Origin: Enterocloster bolteae
GTDB taxonomy: Bacteria; Bacillota_A; Clostridia; Lachnospirales; Lachnospiraceae
NCBI GenBank assembly: GCA_021769025.1
Contig: JAETTS010000226.1
Location: 1-5,061 of the forward strand
Direction: 5' to 3'
DNA: 5,061 nt
In this document: positions 1 to 4,378 of the stretch, piece by piece
Position numbering within the stretch: position 1 is the stretch's first letter
Layout of the letters: every line of letters starts with the position of its first letter
The notes under the pieces: model-generated
The model's input: only the letters and a program-made list of their open reading frames with translations
Told to the model about the DNA's origin: nothing
Databases searched by the model: none
Position numbers and translations under genes: made by a program

Positions 1-192
1 TTAAACCTGGAGAAATTGCAAGCCCTTCCGGGAATTGTGGGCTATATTGTCCAGCATGGTGATAGCTTGTGGGATGTGGCCAAACGGTTCCATACGACCA
101 TGAGCCGGGTGATGGAAACCAATGAGCTTGCGGATGACCAGATACGTCCGGGAGACCGCTTGCTGCTTGTGAAAGAAGTGGCGAAGGCTTAG
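1..192 (+). CDS. LysM-domain protein, C-terminal fragment (possibly SPOCS/DUF3794-LysM type)
   Basis: The reading frame is open from the first base and ends at TAG 190-192, leaving 63 visible residues; the start lies upstream of the window. Visible residues 15-58 form one LysM module: it opens with YIVQHGDSLWDVAKRF, has the central helix-turn with Asn41, and closes with IRPGDRLLLV. LysM modules bind N-acetylglucosamine-containing glycans such as peptidoglycan, but some bind proteins. In Clostridia, proteins with a SPOCS (DUF3794) region and one C-terminal LysM are common, for example SipL, whose LysM domain binds the spore-coat protein SpoIVA. The short stretch LPGIVGYIVQHGDSLW resembles the junction in such proteins, and I recall that this type is often found near ispE in this group. 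That assignment is inference, because the diagnostic N-terminal part is missing; another LysM cell-wall protein is possible. No T-tract terminator follows it. Confidence 0.85.
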   Translation, partial: LNLEKLQALPGIVGYIVQHGDSLWDVAKRFHTTMSRVMETNELADDQIRPGDRLLLVKEVAKA

Positions 193-238
193 GAGCCTTA
201 AAACAGGAGCACATTTATAAAATAAGGAAAAAGGTGGA

Positions 239-267
239 TGCACAAAATCCGGTATGTGGGATATAAT
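239..267 (+). promoter_or_regulatory. Possible promoter for the hairpin-rich region
   Basis: A perfect -10 hexamer TATAAT lies at 262-267. A weak -35, TGCACA (4 of 6 matches to TTGACA), lies at 239-244, giving a 17-nt spacer. Transcription would start near 274, just before the first hairpin of the candidate RNA. The -35 is poor and no extended -10 TGn is present, so this is tentative. Confidence 0.4.
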
Positions 268-273
268 ACAGTA

Positions 274-450
274 TAAGGTTTCATGGGAGATGCCATGAAG
301 AGCTTATGAAACACGATGCCGGGTTCGCATCCAGCTGGTGCTTCAGATAGATTCAGGGAAACCTGGGCGGTAGAAGCGTATTGCAAGCGCTGCTGCCGTC
401 TACATAATAACGTTGCCGGGGCCTAGTGCAGCAACACTAGTATCAGGCTT
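274..450 (+). ncRNA. Candidate structured RNA or structured 5' leader upstream of the GIY-YIG gene
   Basis: This interval has no credible reading frame but contains several consecutive stems. They are TTCATGG 280-286 with CCATGAA 293-299; the competing GTTTCAT 278-284 with ATGAAAC 306-312; GATGC 315-319 with GCATC 327-331; CAGG 354-357 with CCTG 362-365 around a GAAA tetraloop; a 13-bp stem 366-378 with 388-400 (two G-U pairs, one mismatch); and CTAGTG 423-428 with CACTAG 435-440 around CAGCAA. The last stem ends 16 nt before the AGGAGG of the next gene. No intrinsic terminator closes the element, so it may be the leader of the downstream mRNA. I could not match it to T-box, SRP RNA, 6S, tmRNA or the common riboswitches from memory. 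Boundaries are estimates, and function is unknown. Confidence 0.4.
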
Positions 451-456
451 ATACAC

Positions 457-462
457 AGGAGG
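457..462 (+). promoter_or_regulatory. Ribosome binding site of the GIY-YIG gene
   Basis: A full AGGAGG lies 4 nt before ATG 467. It decides the start in favour of 467 over the in-frame TTG at 413, which sits inside the hairpin-rich region and has no such site. Confidence 0.8.
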
Positions 463-466
463 AAAC

Positions 467-727
467 ATGAATTACACATATCTGGTGCAGTGTGTTGACG
501 GCACGCTTTACTGTGGTTGGACAAACAATATGGAGAAACGGCTGAAAGCCCACAATGACGGAAAGGGAGCGAAGTATACCAGAGGCCGTCGGCCGGTAAC
601 TCTGGTTTACTGCGAGTCATTTGACACAAAACAGGAAGCGATGCAACGAGAAGCGTATATAAAGCGGCTTAACCGCCACGAGAAATGGGAATTGGTGAGA
701 AGGGGCCTGCAGCTGGGACATGATTGA
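467..727 (+). CDS. GIY-YIG domain protein, UPF0213/YhbQ type
   Basis: This is an 86-residue single-domain protein, about the usual length for the small UPF0213 family. The first GIY-YIG strand is TYLVQC (residues 4-9) and the second is LYCGWT (14-19), giving the catalytic Tyr pair Y5 and Y15. The conserved Arg is R25 in KRLKAHN, the signature GKGAKYTRGRRP spans 32-43, and the metal-binding Glu is E62 in QREAYIK. All key residues of the nuclease fold are therefore present. Relatives such as E. coli YhbQ are reported or suspected to act on DNA, but the physiological role of the family is poorly defined. Nothing indicates a homing endonuclease: no intron and no extra DNA-binding domain are visible. 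The start at ATG 467 is supported by AGGAGG at 457-462. The gene stands alone between the structured upstream region and a terminator-like stem. Family assignment is firm; substrate and role are unknown. Confidence 0.9.
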   Translation: MNYTYLVQCVDGTLYCGWTNNMEKRLKAHNDGKGAKYTRGRRPVTLVYCESFDTKQEAMQREAYIKRLNRHEKWELVRRGLQLGHD

Positions 728-751
728 AACAGCTGCAGGCTGAAATTTTTT
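705..751 (+). terminator. Probable intrinsic terminator overlapping the end of the GIY-YIG gene
   Basis: A perfect 11-bp inverted repeat, GCCTGCAGCTG at 705-715 and CAGCTGCAGGC at 730-740, has a 14-nt loop that contains the stop codon. Six Ts at 746-751 follow after TGAAA. The left arm encodes residues near the C-terminus. The 5-nt gap between stem and T-tract is longer than ideal, so efficiency is uncertain. Confidence 0.65.
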
Positions 752-780
752 GTGAAGGCTAAAATAATTACCAAAAACCA

Positions 781-808
781 TTGCAATTTTGGAAATTATG
801 AATATAAT
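781..808 (+). promoter_or_regulatory. Promoter of the ispE-GntR transcription unit
   Basis: TTGCAA at 781-786 (-35, 4 of 6 to consensus), a 16-nt spacer, and a perfect TATAAT at 803-808 (-10) lie in AT-rich DNA just after the terminator-like stem. The start site would fall near 815, leaving a leader of about 38 nt. The ispE ribosome binding site AAGGAG is at 838-843, 9 nt before ATG 853. Confidence 0.65.
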
Positions 809-825
809 ATACTGTATACAATGTA
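808..825 (+). promoter_or_regulatory. Possible GntR-family operator at the ispE transcription start
   Basis: A perfect palindrome TGTATACA lies at 813-820, and further matches around the same centre extend an imperfect symmetry over 808-825. It touches the -10 and covers the predicted start site. Even-centred GTATAC cores are known from operators of FCD-subfamily GntR regulators such as UxuR/ExuR, and the second gene of this unit encodes an FCD regulator. Autoregulation is therefore a reasonable inference, not shown by the sequence. Short AT-rich palindromes also arise by chance. Confidence 0.35.
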
Positions 826-852
826 CTCAAAGAAGACAAGGAGATATGGGGG

Positions 853-1743
853 ATGACAAAACGCCTAAGCCTGAAGGCACATGGGAAGATTAATCTGGGG
901 TTGGATGTACTCAGGAAACGAGAGGACGGTTACCATGAAGTTTGTATGATCATGCAGACTGTAGGGATTTATGACAAGATTGAGCTGATCTACCAGGAAA
1001 AACCAGGGATTACACTGGAGACCAATCTATACTACCTGCCGACCAATGAAAACAATCTGGTATACAAGGCGGCAGACCTTCTGATGAAGGAATTCAAGAT
1101 TTCAGGTGGTATTCACATTAATTTAAAAAAATTTATACCAGTATCTGCTGGGATGGCAGGGGGAAGCAGCGATGCAGCGACAGTCCTTGCAGGTATGAAC
1201 AGGATGTTTGGACTGGGGCTTAAGAAGGAGCAGCTGATGGAACGGGGGGTGAAGATCGGAGCGGATGTTCCATATTGCATCTTGAGGGGAACCGCCCTTG
1301 CCCAGGGAATCGGAGAGATCTTAACGCCTCTTCCTCCGGTACCCCAGTGTCATTTACTGATTGCAAAACCGGGAATCAATGTATCTACAAAGTTTGTATA
1401 TGGAAATCTTCATGTGGATGAATTGAGCAAAGAGCAGCATCCGGATATTCATGGTATGGCGGAGGCTATTAAAAAGGGGGACTTATATGGGATTGCGGGC
1501 CGGCTTGGCAATGTGCTTGAGACGATAACGATTCCCGCCTACCCGGTGATACAGGAGATTAAGGATACCATGATGGAGTATGGAGCCATCGGTTCTCTGA
1601 TGAGTGGAAGCGGCCCTACGGTTTTCGGTCTTTTTACCGATAAAAGGGAGGCAGAGAAGGCATATGAGGAAATGCGGTACGGGAAACGGTGTGAGCTTGC
1701 AAAACAAGTGTATCTTACGGATTTTTATCATGTGGAGGATTAA
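853..1743 (+). CDS. ispE: 4-diphosphocytidyl-2-C-methyl-D-erythritol kinase
   Basis: This cytosolic GHMP-family kinase phosphorylates the 2-hydroxyl of CDP-methylerythritol with ATP (EC 2.7.1.148), the fourth step of the MEP route to isopentenyl diphosphate. At 296 residues it has the normal length. The N-terminal family signature KINLGLDVLRKREDGYHEV is at residues 12-30, with the substrate-contacting Lys12. The glycine-rich ATP loop PVSAGMAGGSSDAA is at 96-109. The catalytic Asp is D138 in GADVPYC. The C-terminal GHMP motif LMSGSGPTVFGLF is at 249-261. No key residue is missing. The start ATG 853 is set by AAGGAG at 838-843 and by alignment of the N-terminal motif; an earlier ATG at 846 is out of frame. 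The gene is first in a unit with the GntR regulator, which begins 8 nt after its stop. Confidence 0.97.
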   Translation: MTKRLSLKAHGKINLGLDVLRKREDGYHEVCMIMQTVGIYDKIELIYQEKPGITLETNLYYLPTNENNLVYKAADLLMKEFKISGGIHINLKKFIPVSAGMAGGSSDAATVLAGMNRMFGLGLKKEQLMERGVKIGADVPYCILRGTALAQGIGEILTPLPPVPQCHLLIAKPGINVSTKFVYGNLHVDELSKEQHPDIHGMAEAIKKGDLYGIAGRLGNVLETITIPAYPVIQEIKDTMMEYGAIGSLMSGSGPTVFGLFTDKREAEKAYEEMRYGKRCELAKQVYLTDFYHVED

Positions 1744-1751
1744 GAAGTCTT

Positions 1752-2423
1752 ATGGAGTACAATTTAAAAGTTAACATGAATGAATATCTGCCATTGAGGG
1801 ATGTGGTGTTTAATACGTTGCGGAAGGCCATTTTAAGGGGGGAACTGGCGCCAGGAGAGAGGCTGATGGAGATTCAGCTGGCAGAGCGTCTGGGAGTCAG
1901 CCGCACACCCATCCGGGAGGCGATCCGAAAGTTGGAATTGGAAGGGCTGGTGCTGATGATTCCCAGGAAAGGCGCGGAAGTGGCCAAGATTTCGGAAAAA
2001 AACCTGCGGGATGTGCTGGAAGTCCGCCGCTCTATGGAGGAACTTGCTATTGAGTTAGCGTGCCAGCGTATGATGGAAGAGGGGATTCACAAACTGGAGG
2101 AGGCACAAAAGGAGTTTGCCAGGGCTATCGCTTCCGGAGATGCCATGGAGATTGCAGAAAGCGATGAACAGTACCACAGCGTCATCTATGAGGGGACGGA
2201 CAACCCTCGCCTGGTACAGATCTTAAATAATTTAAGGGAGCAGATGTACCGCTACCGTCTGGAATATATTAAAGATGCAGATCTGCATATTCTTTTAGTG
2301 GAGCATGAAGAGATTCTGAAAGCCATCCGCCAGCGCCATGTGGCGGAAGCCAAGGAGACCATGCGGGCTCACATTGACAATCAAGCTATCACAGTATCGA
2401 AAAATATTAAAGAAAAAGAATAA
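1752..2423 (+). CDS. GntR-family transcriptional regulator, FCD (FadR) subfamily
   Basis: This 223-residue protein has the usual FCD-subfamily length. The N-terminal winged helix-turn-helix spans about residues 13-80: LRKAILRGELAPGERLME (23-40), the recognition segment LAERLGVSRTPIREAIRKLE (43-62), and the wing ending near GAEVAKI. The C-terminal helical FCD ligand domain spans about 85-215 and carries the metal-site pattern Asp138, His142, His185 and His207, so it probably binds a metal together with a small carboxylate. The ligand cannot be read from the sequence. The gene starts 8 nt after ispE. Its best upstream Shine-Dalgarno, GGAGG at 1734-1738, lies inside ispE at a long 13-nt spacing, so translation may be coupled. 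An in-frame ATG at 1776 is an alternative start but has no better site. I recall this regulator following ispE in many Lachnospiraceae; a link to isoprenoid control is unproven. No terminator follows it. Confidence 0.92.
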   Translation: MEYNLKVNMNEYLPLRDVVFNTLRKAILRGELAPGERLMEIQLAERLGVSRTPIREAIRKLELEGLVLMIPRKGAEVAKISEKNLRDVLEVRRSMEELAIELACQRMMEEGIHKLEEAQKEFARAIASGDAMEIAESDEQYHSVIYEGTDNPRLVQILNNLREQMYRYRLEYIKDADLHILLVEHEEILKAIRQRHVAEAKETMRAHIDNQAITVSKNIKEKE

Positions 2424-2461
2424 CCAATTTATAACAAATTATAAAATATTTATAACCTCTA

Positions 2462-2490
2462 TTGACAGGGTGACAAGGTGTCACTATAAT
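2462..2490 (+). promoter_or_regulatory. Consensus sigma-A-type promoter of the TetR-RND operon
   Basis: Exact TTGACA (2462-2467) and exact TATAAT (2485-2490) are separated by the ideal 17 nt. The 40 bases upstream are almost pure A/T with repeated TTATAA, which could act as an UP element. Such a strong promoter suits tight repression: one palindromic operator fills the spacer and a second covers the expected start near 2497. Confidence 0.88.
2470..2484 (+). promoter_or_regulatory. TetR-type operator 1, in the promoter spacer
   Basis: Perfect palindrome GTGACA-AGG-TGTCAC. It lies between the -35 and -10 and ends at the base before TATAAT, so an occupied site would block RNA polymerase. Binding by the adjacent TetR protein is inferred from position and symmetry. 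Confidence 0.8.
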
Positions 2491-2492
2491 AA

Positions 2493-2507
2493 GTGACAGG
2501 TTGTCAC
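2493..2507 (+). promoter_or_regulatory. TetR-type operator 2, over the transcription start
   Basis: Perfect palindrome GTGACA-GGT-TGTCAC with the same 6-base arms as operator 1. It lies 2 nt after the -10 and covers the predicted start. Its centre is 23 bp from that of operator 1, about two helical turns, so two repressor dimers could sit on the same face of the DNA. Confidence 0.8.
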
Positions 2508-2530
2508 CTTTTGCTGTTTTGGTGATAAAA

Positions 2531-2536
2531 AGGGGG
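2531..2536 (+). promoter_or_regulatory. Ribosome binding site of the TetR gene
   Basis: AGGGGG lies 6 nt before ATG 2543. It supports that start over the in-frame TTG at 2501, which lies within operator 2 and close to the predicted transcription start. Confidence 0.7.
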
Positions 2537-2542
2537 AAGAAT

Positions 2543-3184
2543 ATGGCAAGTGAACGGTTTTTACGGCTGCCGCCAAAGAAGCAGAAGGCGATCTACGATG
2601 CGGCCATAGGGGAGTTTATCAATACGCCTTATGAGAAGGTTTCCATCAATAAGATCATACAGAAAGCAGGAATATCCAGAGGAAGTTTTTACACGTATTT
2701 TGAAGACAAAAGGGAGCTTCTGTCGTTTGTATTTGAAGATACAAAAGACCAATGGCAGAACTTTTGTCTGAGTTTTCTGAAAAAATCCGGGGGGGATTTC
2801 TGGGGCATGATGGAGGCCATGCTGGATGCCGGAATGGAGTTTTGCAAGAACAATGACCTGTTTCGCTTACATAGAAACCTGATGATGTACCAGGAAGTCA
2901 CCCTTATGGAGATGCCCTCCAAGAGTGAGACCGCCCGGATGTTGGAGAAAGAGTTGTATCCTCTGGCCGATCTTTCTACTTTTCAGGAGAAATCCAAGGA
3001 ATATTTTGTGATGGTGATGGAGCAGGCGTTATTTGCAGTATTTTCCAGTATTGTCTATTATTATGAGAATCCAAAGACAGAGGAAAAGATCAAGGAAGAT
3101 TATCAGAAGAAGATGAATATCCTTCGGTATGGGGCATGTAAAACCTTGAAAGAAAATCAGATGGAGGAACAGAAAGCACAATGA
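2543..3184 (+). CDS. TetR/AcrR-family transcriptional repressor of the efflux operon
   Basis: This 213-residue protein has typical TetR-family length. The N-terminal DNA-binding domain covers about residues 10-58: the helix KKQKAIYDAAIGEF, then the helix-turn-helix with VSINKIIQKAGISRGSFYTY at 33-52, closed by FEDKRELLSF, a very standard TetR signature. The rest is a helical ligand-binding and dimerisation domain with no recognisable subfamily signature, ending in a lysine- and glutamate-rich tail. The effector is unknown. The ATG 2543 start is supported by AGGGGG at 2531-2536. Directly upstream are a consensus promoter and two GTGACA-N3-TGTCAC palindromes, its probable operators. Its stop TGA overlaps the adaptor's ATG (ATGA, 3181-3184), so the two are translationally coupled. 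The arrangement implies autorepression with control of the downstream pump; this is inference from context. Confidence 0.93.
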   Translation: MASERFLRLPPKKQKAIYDAAIGEFINTPYEKVSINKIIQKAGISRGSFYTYFEDKRELLSFVFEDTKDQWQNFCLSFLKKSGGDFWGMMEAMLDAGMEFCKNNDLFRLHRNLMMYQEVTLMEMPSKSETARMLEKELYPLADLSTFQEKSKEYFVMVMEQALFAVFSSIVYYYENPKTEEKIKEDYQKKMNILRYGACKTLKENQMEEQKAQ

Positions 3185-4365
3185 AAAAAGGTGTGATAGC
3201 AGCCATTGGAGCAGTGATAGTTGTAGCGGCGGGAGCATTTGCAGTATCATATTATTGGCCTGAGGAAGCAGAGGTTGAGGCGGTTGCCCCGCCGGCGGTG
3301 AGGGTGGAGAAGCCTGCGATTGCTGATATTGAGTTGTTCCGCAGTTTAACCGGTACCATCGAGCCATCGGATCTGGTCTATGTGATCCCCAAGGCGGCCG
3401 GAGAGATTACGGCAGTTTATGTAAAGAACGGGGATTATGTGACAGAGGGGCAGCTTCTGTGTGAAATTGATACGAAACAGGTGGATGCTGCCAGGCTTCA
3501 GCTGGAGGCGGCTCAAGTACAGTTAAAGGATGCGAAGACTAACCTGGAGAGAATGCGCGTGCTGTATGCCAGTGGCGATATCTCCGCCCAGTCGTTTGAA
3601 CAGGTGGAAAGTGGTGCCAAAGGTGCCCAGATTCAATATGATTCCGCCAAGTTGGCTTATGACTATCAGCTGGAATTCTCAAGCATTACCGCCACAATCT
3701 CTGGCAAGATAGAGTCCAGCAACATGGAGGTCCATGATATGGCCACCCAGTCAAACCCACTGTGCGTCATCTCCAGCGAGGGGACAAAGGTTGTGAATTT
3801 TGCTGTGACAGAAGCGATACTGGATTATGTAAAAGAAGGAGACCCGATCCGCATAGAGAAAAGCGGAAGTGAATACATAGGAACCATCACAGAAGTCAAT
3901 TCCATGGTGGATCCTGCTACAGGGCTTTTTAAAGTAAAGGCAGCTGTAGAGGATGGAGATGCCCTGATAAACGGGGCCACGGTAAAGCTGTATGTGACCT
4001 CGGATAAGGCGGATAGAGTTCTGACTGTTCCGGTGGATTCCATATATTATGACAATGGAGAGCCTTATGTTTATACATTTAAGGACGAAACGGTACATAA
4101 GACCGATGTGGAAATTGGCATCAGCGATTCCGAGAGAGCCCAGATTATCTCAGGAGTATCTTCGGAGGATTTTGTCATCACCACCTGGAGTCCGGAATTG
4201 TATGAGGGAGCGCCGGCGATTCTGTCAGACGGGACGGAAAATGCAGTGGAGGTGACAGCAGAGGCTGTGAGCCCGGCGGATACAGAAAAAGTGGATGGAG
4301 CAAAAGAAGACATGACGGATGCAGCAGATTCCGCAGACCCTGCAGAGACGCCTGCAGCGCAGTAG
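3181..4365 (+). CDS. RND efflux membrane fusion (periplasmic-adaptor-type) protein, HlyD/AcrA family
   Basis: This 394-residue adaptor probably couples to the RND permease encoded next. An N-terminal hydrophobic segment (about residues 5-22, after MKK) looks like an uncleaved membrane anchor or signal peptide; no lipobox Cys is seen. The first lipoyl half is about 66-97 (AAGEITAVYVKNGDYVTEGQ), an alpha-helical hairpin follows at about 98-160, and the second lipoyl half is 166-198. A beta-barrel region lies at about 203-275 and a membrane-proximal region at about 276-350. The hairpin tip carries R124-x3-L128-x6-S135, the spacing of the RLS motif that contacts TolC in Gram-negative adaptors. 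Residues 352-394 are a low-complexity tail rich in Ala and acidic residues. The start overlaps the TetR stop by 4 bp; GGAGG at 3163-3167 is 13 nt away, so coupling is likely. The transported substrate is unknown. Confidence 0.93.
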   Translation: MKKGVIAAIGAVIVVAAGAFAVSYYWPEEAEVEAVAPPAVRVEKPAIADIELFRSLTGTIEPSDLVYVIPKAAGEITAVYVKNGDYVTEGQLLCEIDTKQVDAARLQLEAAQVQLKDAKTNLERMRVLYASGDISAQSFEQVESGAKGAQIQYDSAKLAYDYQLEFSSITATISGKIESSNMEVHDMATQSNPLCVISSEGTKVVNFAVTEAILDYVKEGDPIRIEKSGSEYIGTITEVNSMVDPATGLFKVKAAVEDGDALINGATVKLYVTSDKADRVLTVPVDSIYYDNGEPYVYTFKDETVHKTDVEIGISDSERAQIISGVSSEDFVITTWSPELYEGAPAILSDGTENAVEVTAEAVSPADTEKVDGAKEDMTDAADSADPAETPAAQ

Positions 4366-4371
4366 AGGAGG
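4366..4371 (+). promoter_or_regulatory. Ribosome binding site of the RND permease
   Basis: A full AGGAGG immediately after the adaptor stop, 7 nt before ATG 4379. It fixes the permease start and gives the permease its own strong translation site, unlike the coupled adaptor. Confidence 0.8.
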
Positions 4372-4378
4372 GGATCGT

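Noticed and set aside
184..199. Perfect 6-bp hairpin AAGGCT-TAGG-AGCCTT at the stop codon of the LysM gene
   Set aside because: It is short and followed by AAAAC rather than a T-tract, so it is not a convincing terminator.
318..335. GGGTTCGCATCC resembling a tRNA T-arm
   Set aside because: The flanking bases do not form a 5-bp T-stem, and no acceptor, D or anticodon arm is present.
198..386. Minus-strand 62-residue open frame in the hairpin-rich gap
   Set aside because: No recognisable domain and no ribosome binding site could be supported. It overlaps structured DNA and reads like a chance frame.
365..400. TGGGCGGTAGAAGCG as a possible T-box sequence
   Set aside because: The match to the T-box core is poor, no terminator/antiterminator pair follows, and the downstream gene is not amino-acid related.
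413..466. N-terminal extension of the GIY-YIG frame from TTG 413
   Set aside because: There is no ribosome binding site at 413. ATG 467 has AGGAGG 4 nt upstream, and the GIY-YIG domain starts right after it.
2424..2461. Possible terminator after the GntR gene
   Set aside because: The stretch is AT-rich with repeated TTATAA but has no GC stem or T-tract; it fits better as an UP-like element for the next promoter.
2501..2542. N-terminal extension of the TetR frame from TTG 2501
   Set aside because: The TTG lies within a palindromic operator and at or near the predicted transcription start. ATG 2543 has a good Shine-Dalgarno site and matches normal TetR length.
3029..4098. Minus-strand open frames opposite the TetR and adaptor genes
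   Set aside because: Their compositions are those of antisense shadows, with no recognisable domains. The + strand genes explain the same DNA fully.
4339..4357. Repeated CCTGCAG (12-bp period), able to form a small hairpin at the end of the adaptor gene
   Set aside because: It is best explained by the Pro/Ala-rich codons of the low-complexity tail. No T-tract follows, and an attenuator role cannot be supported.
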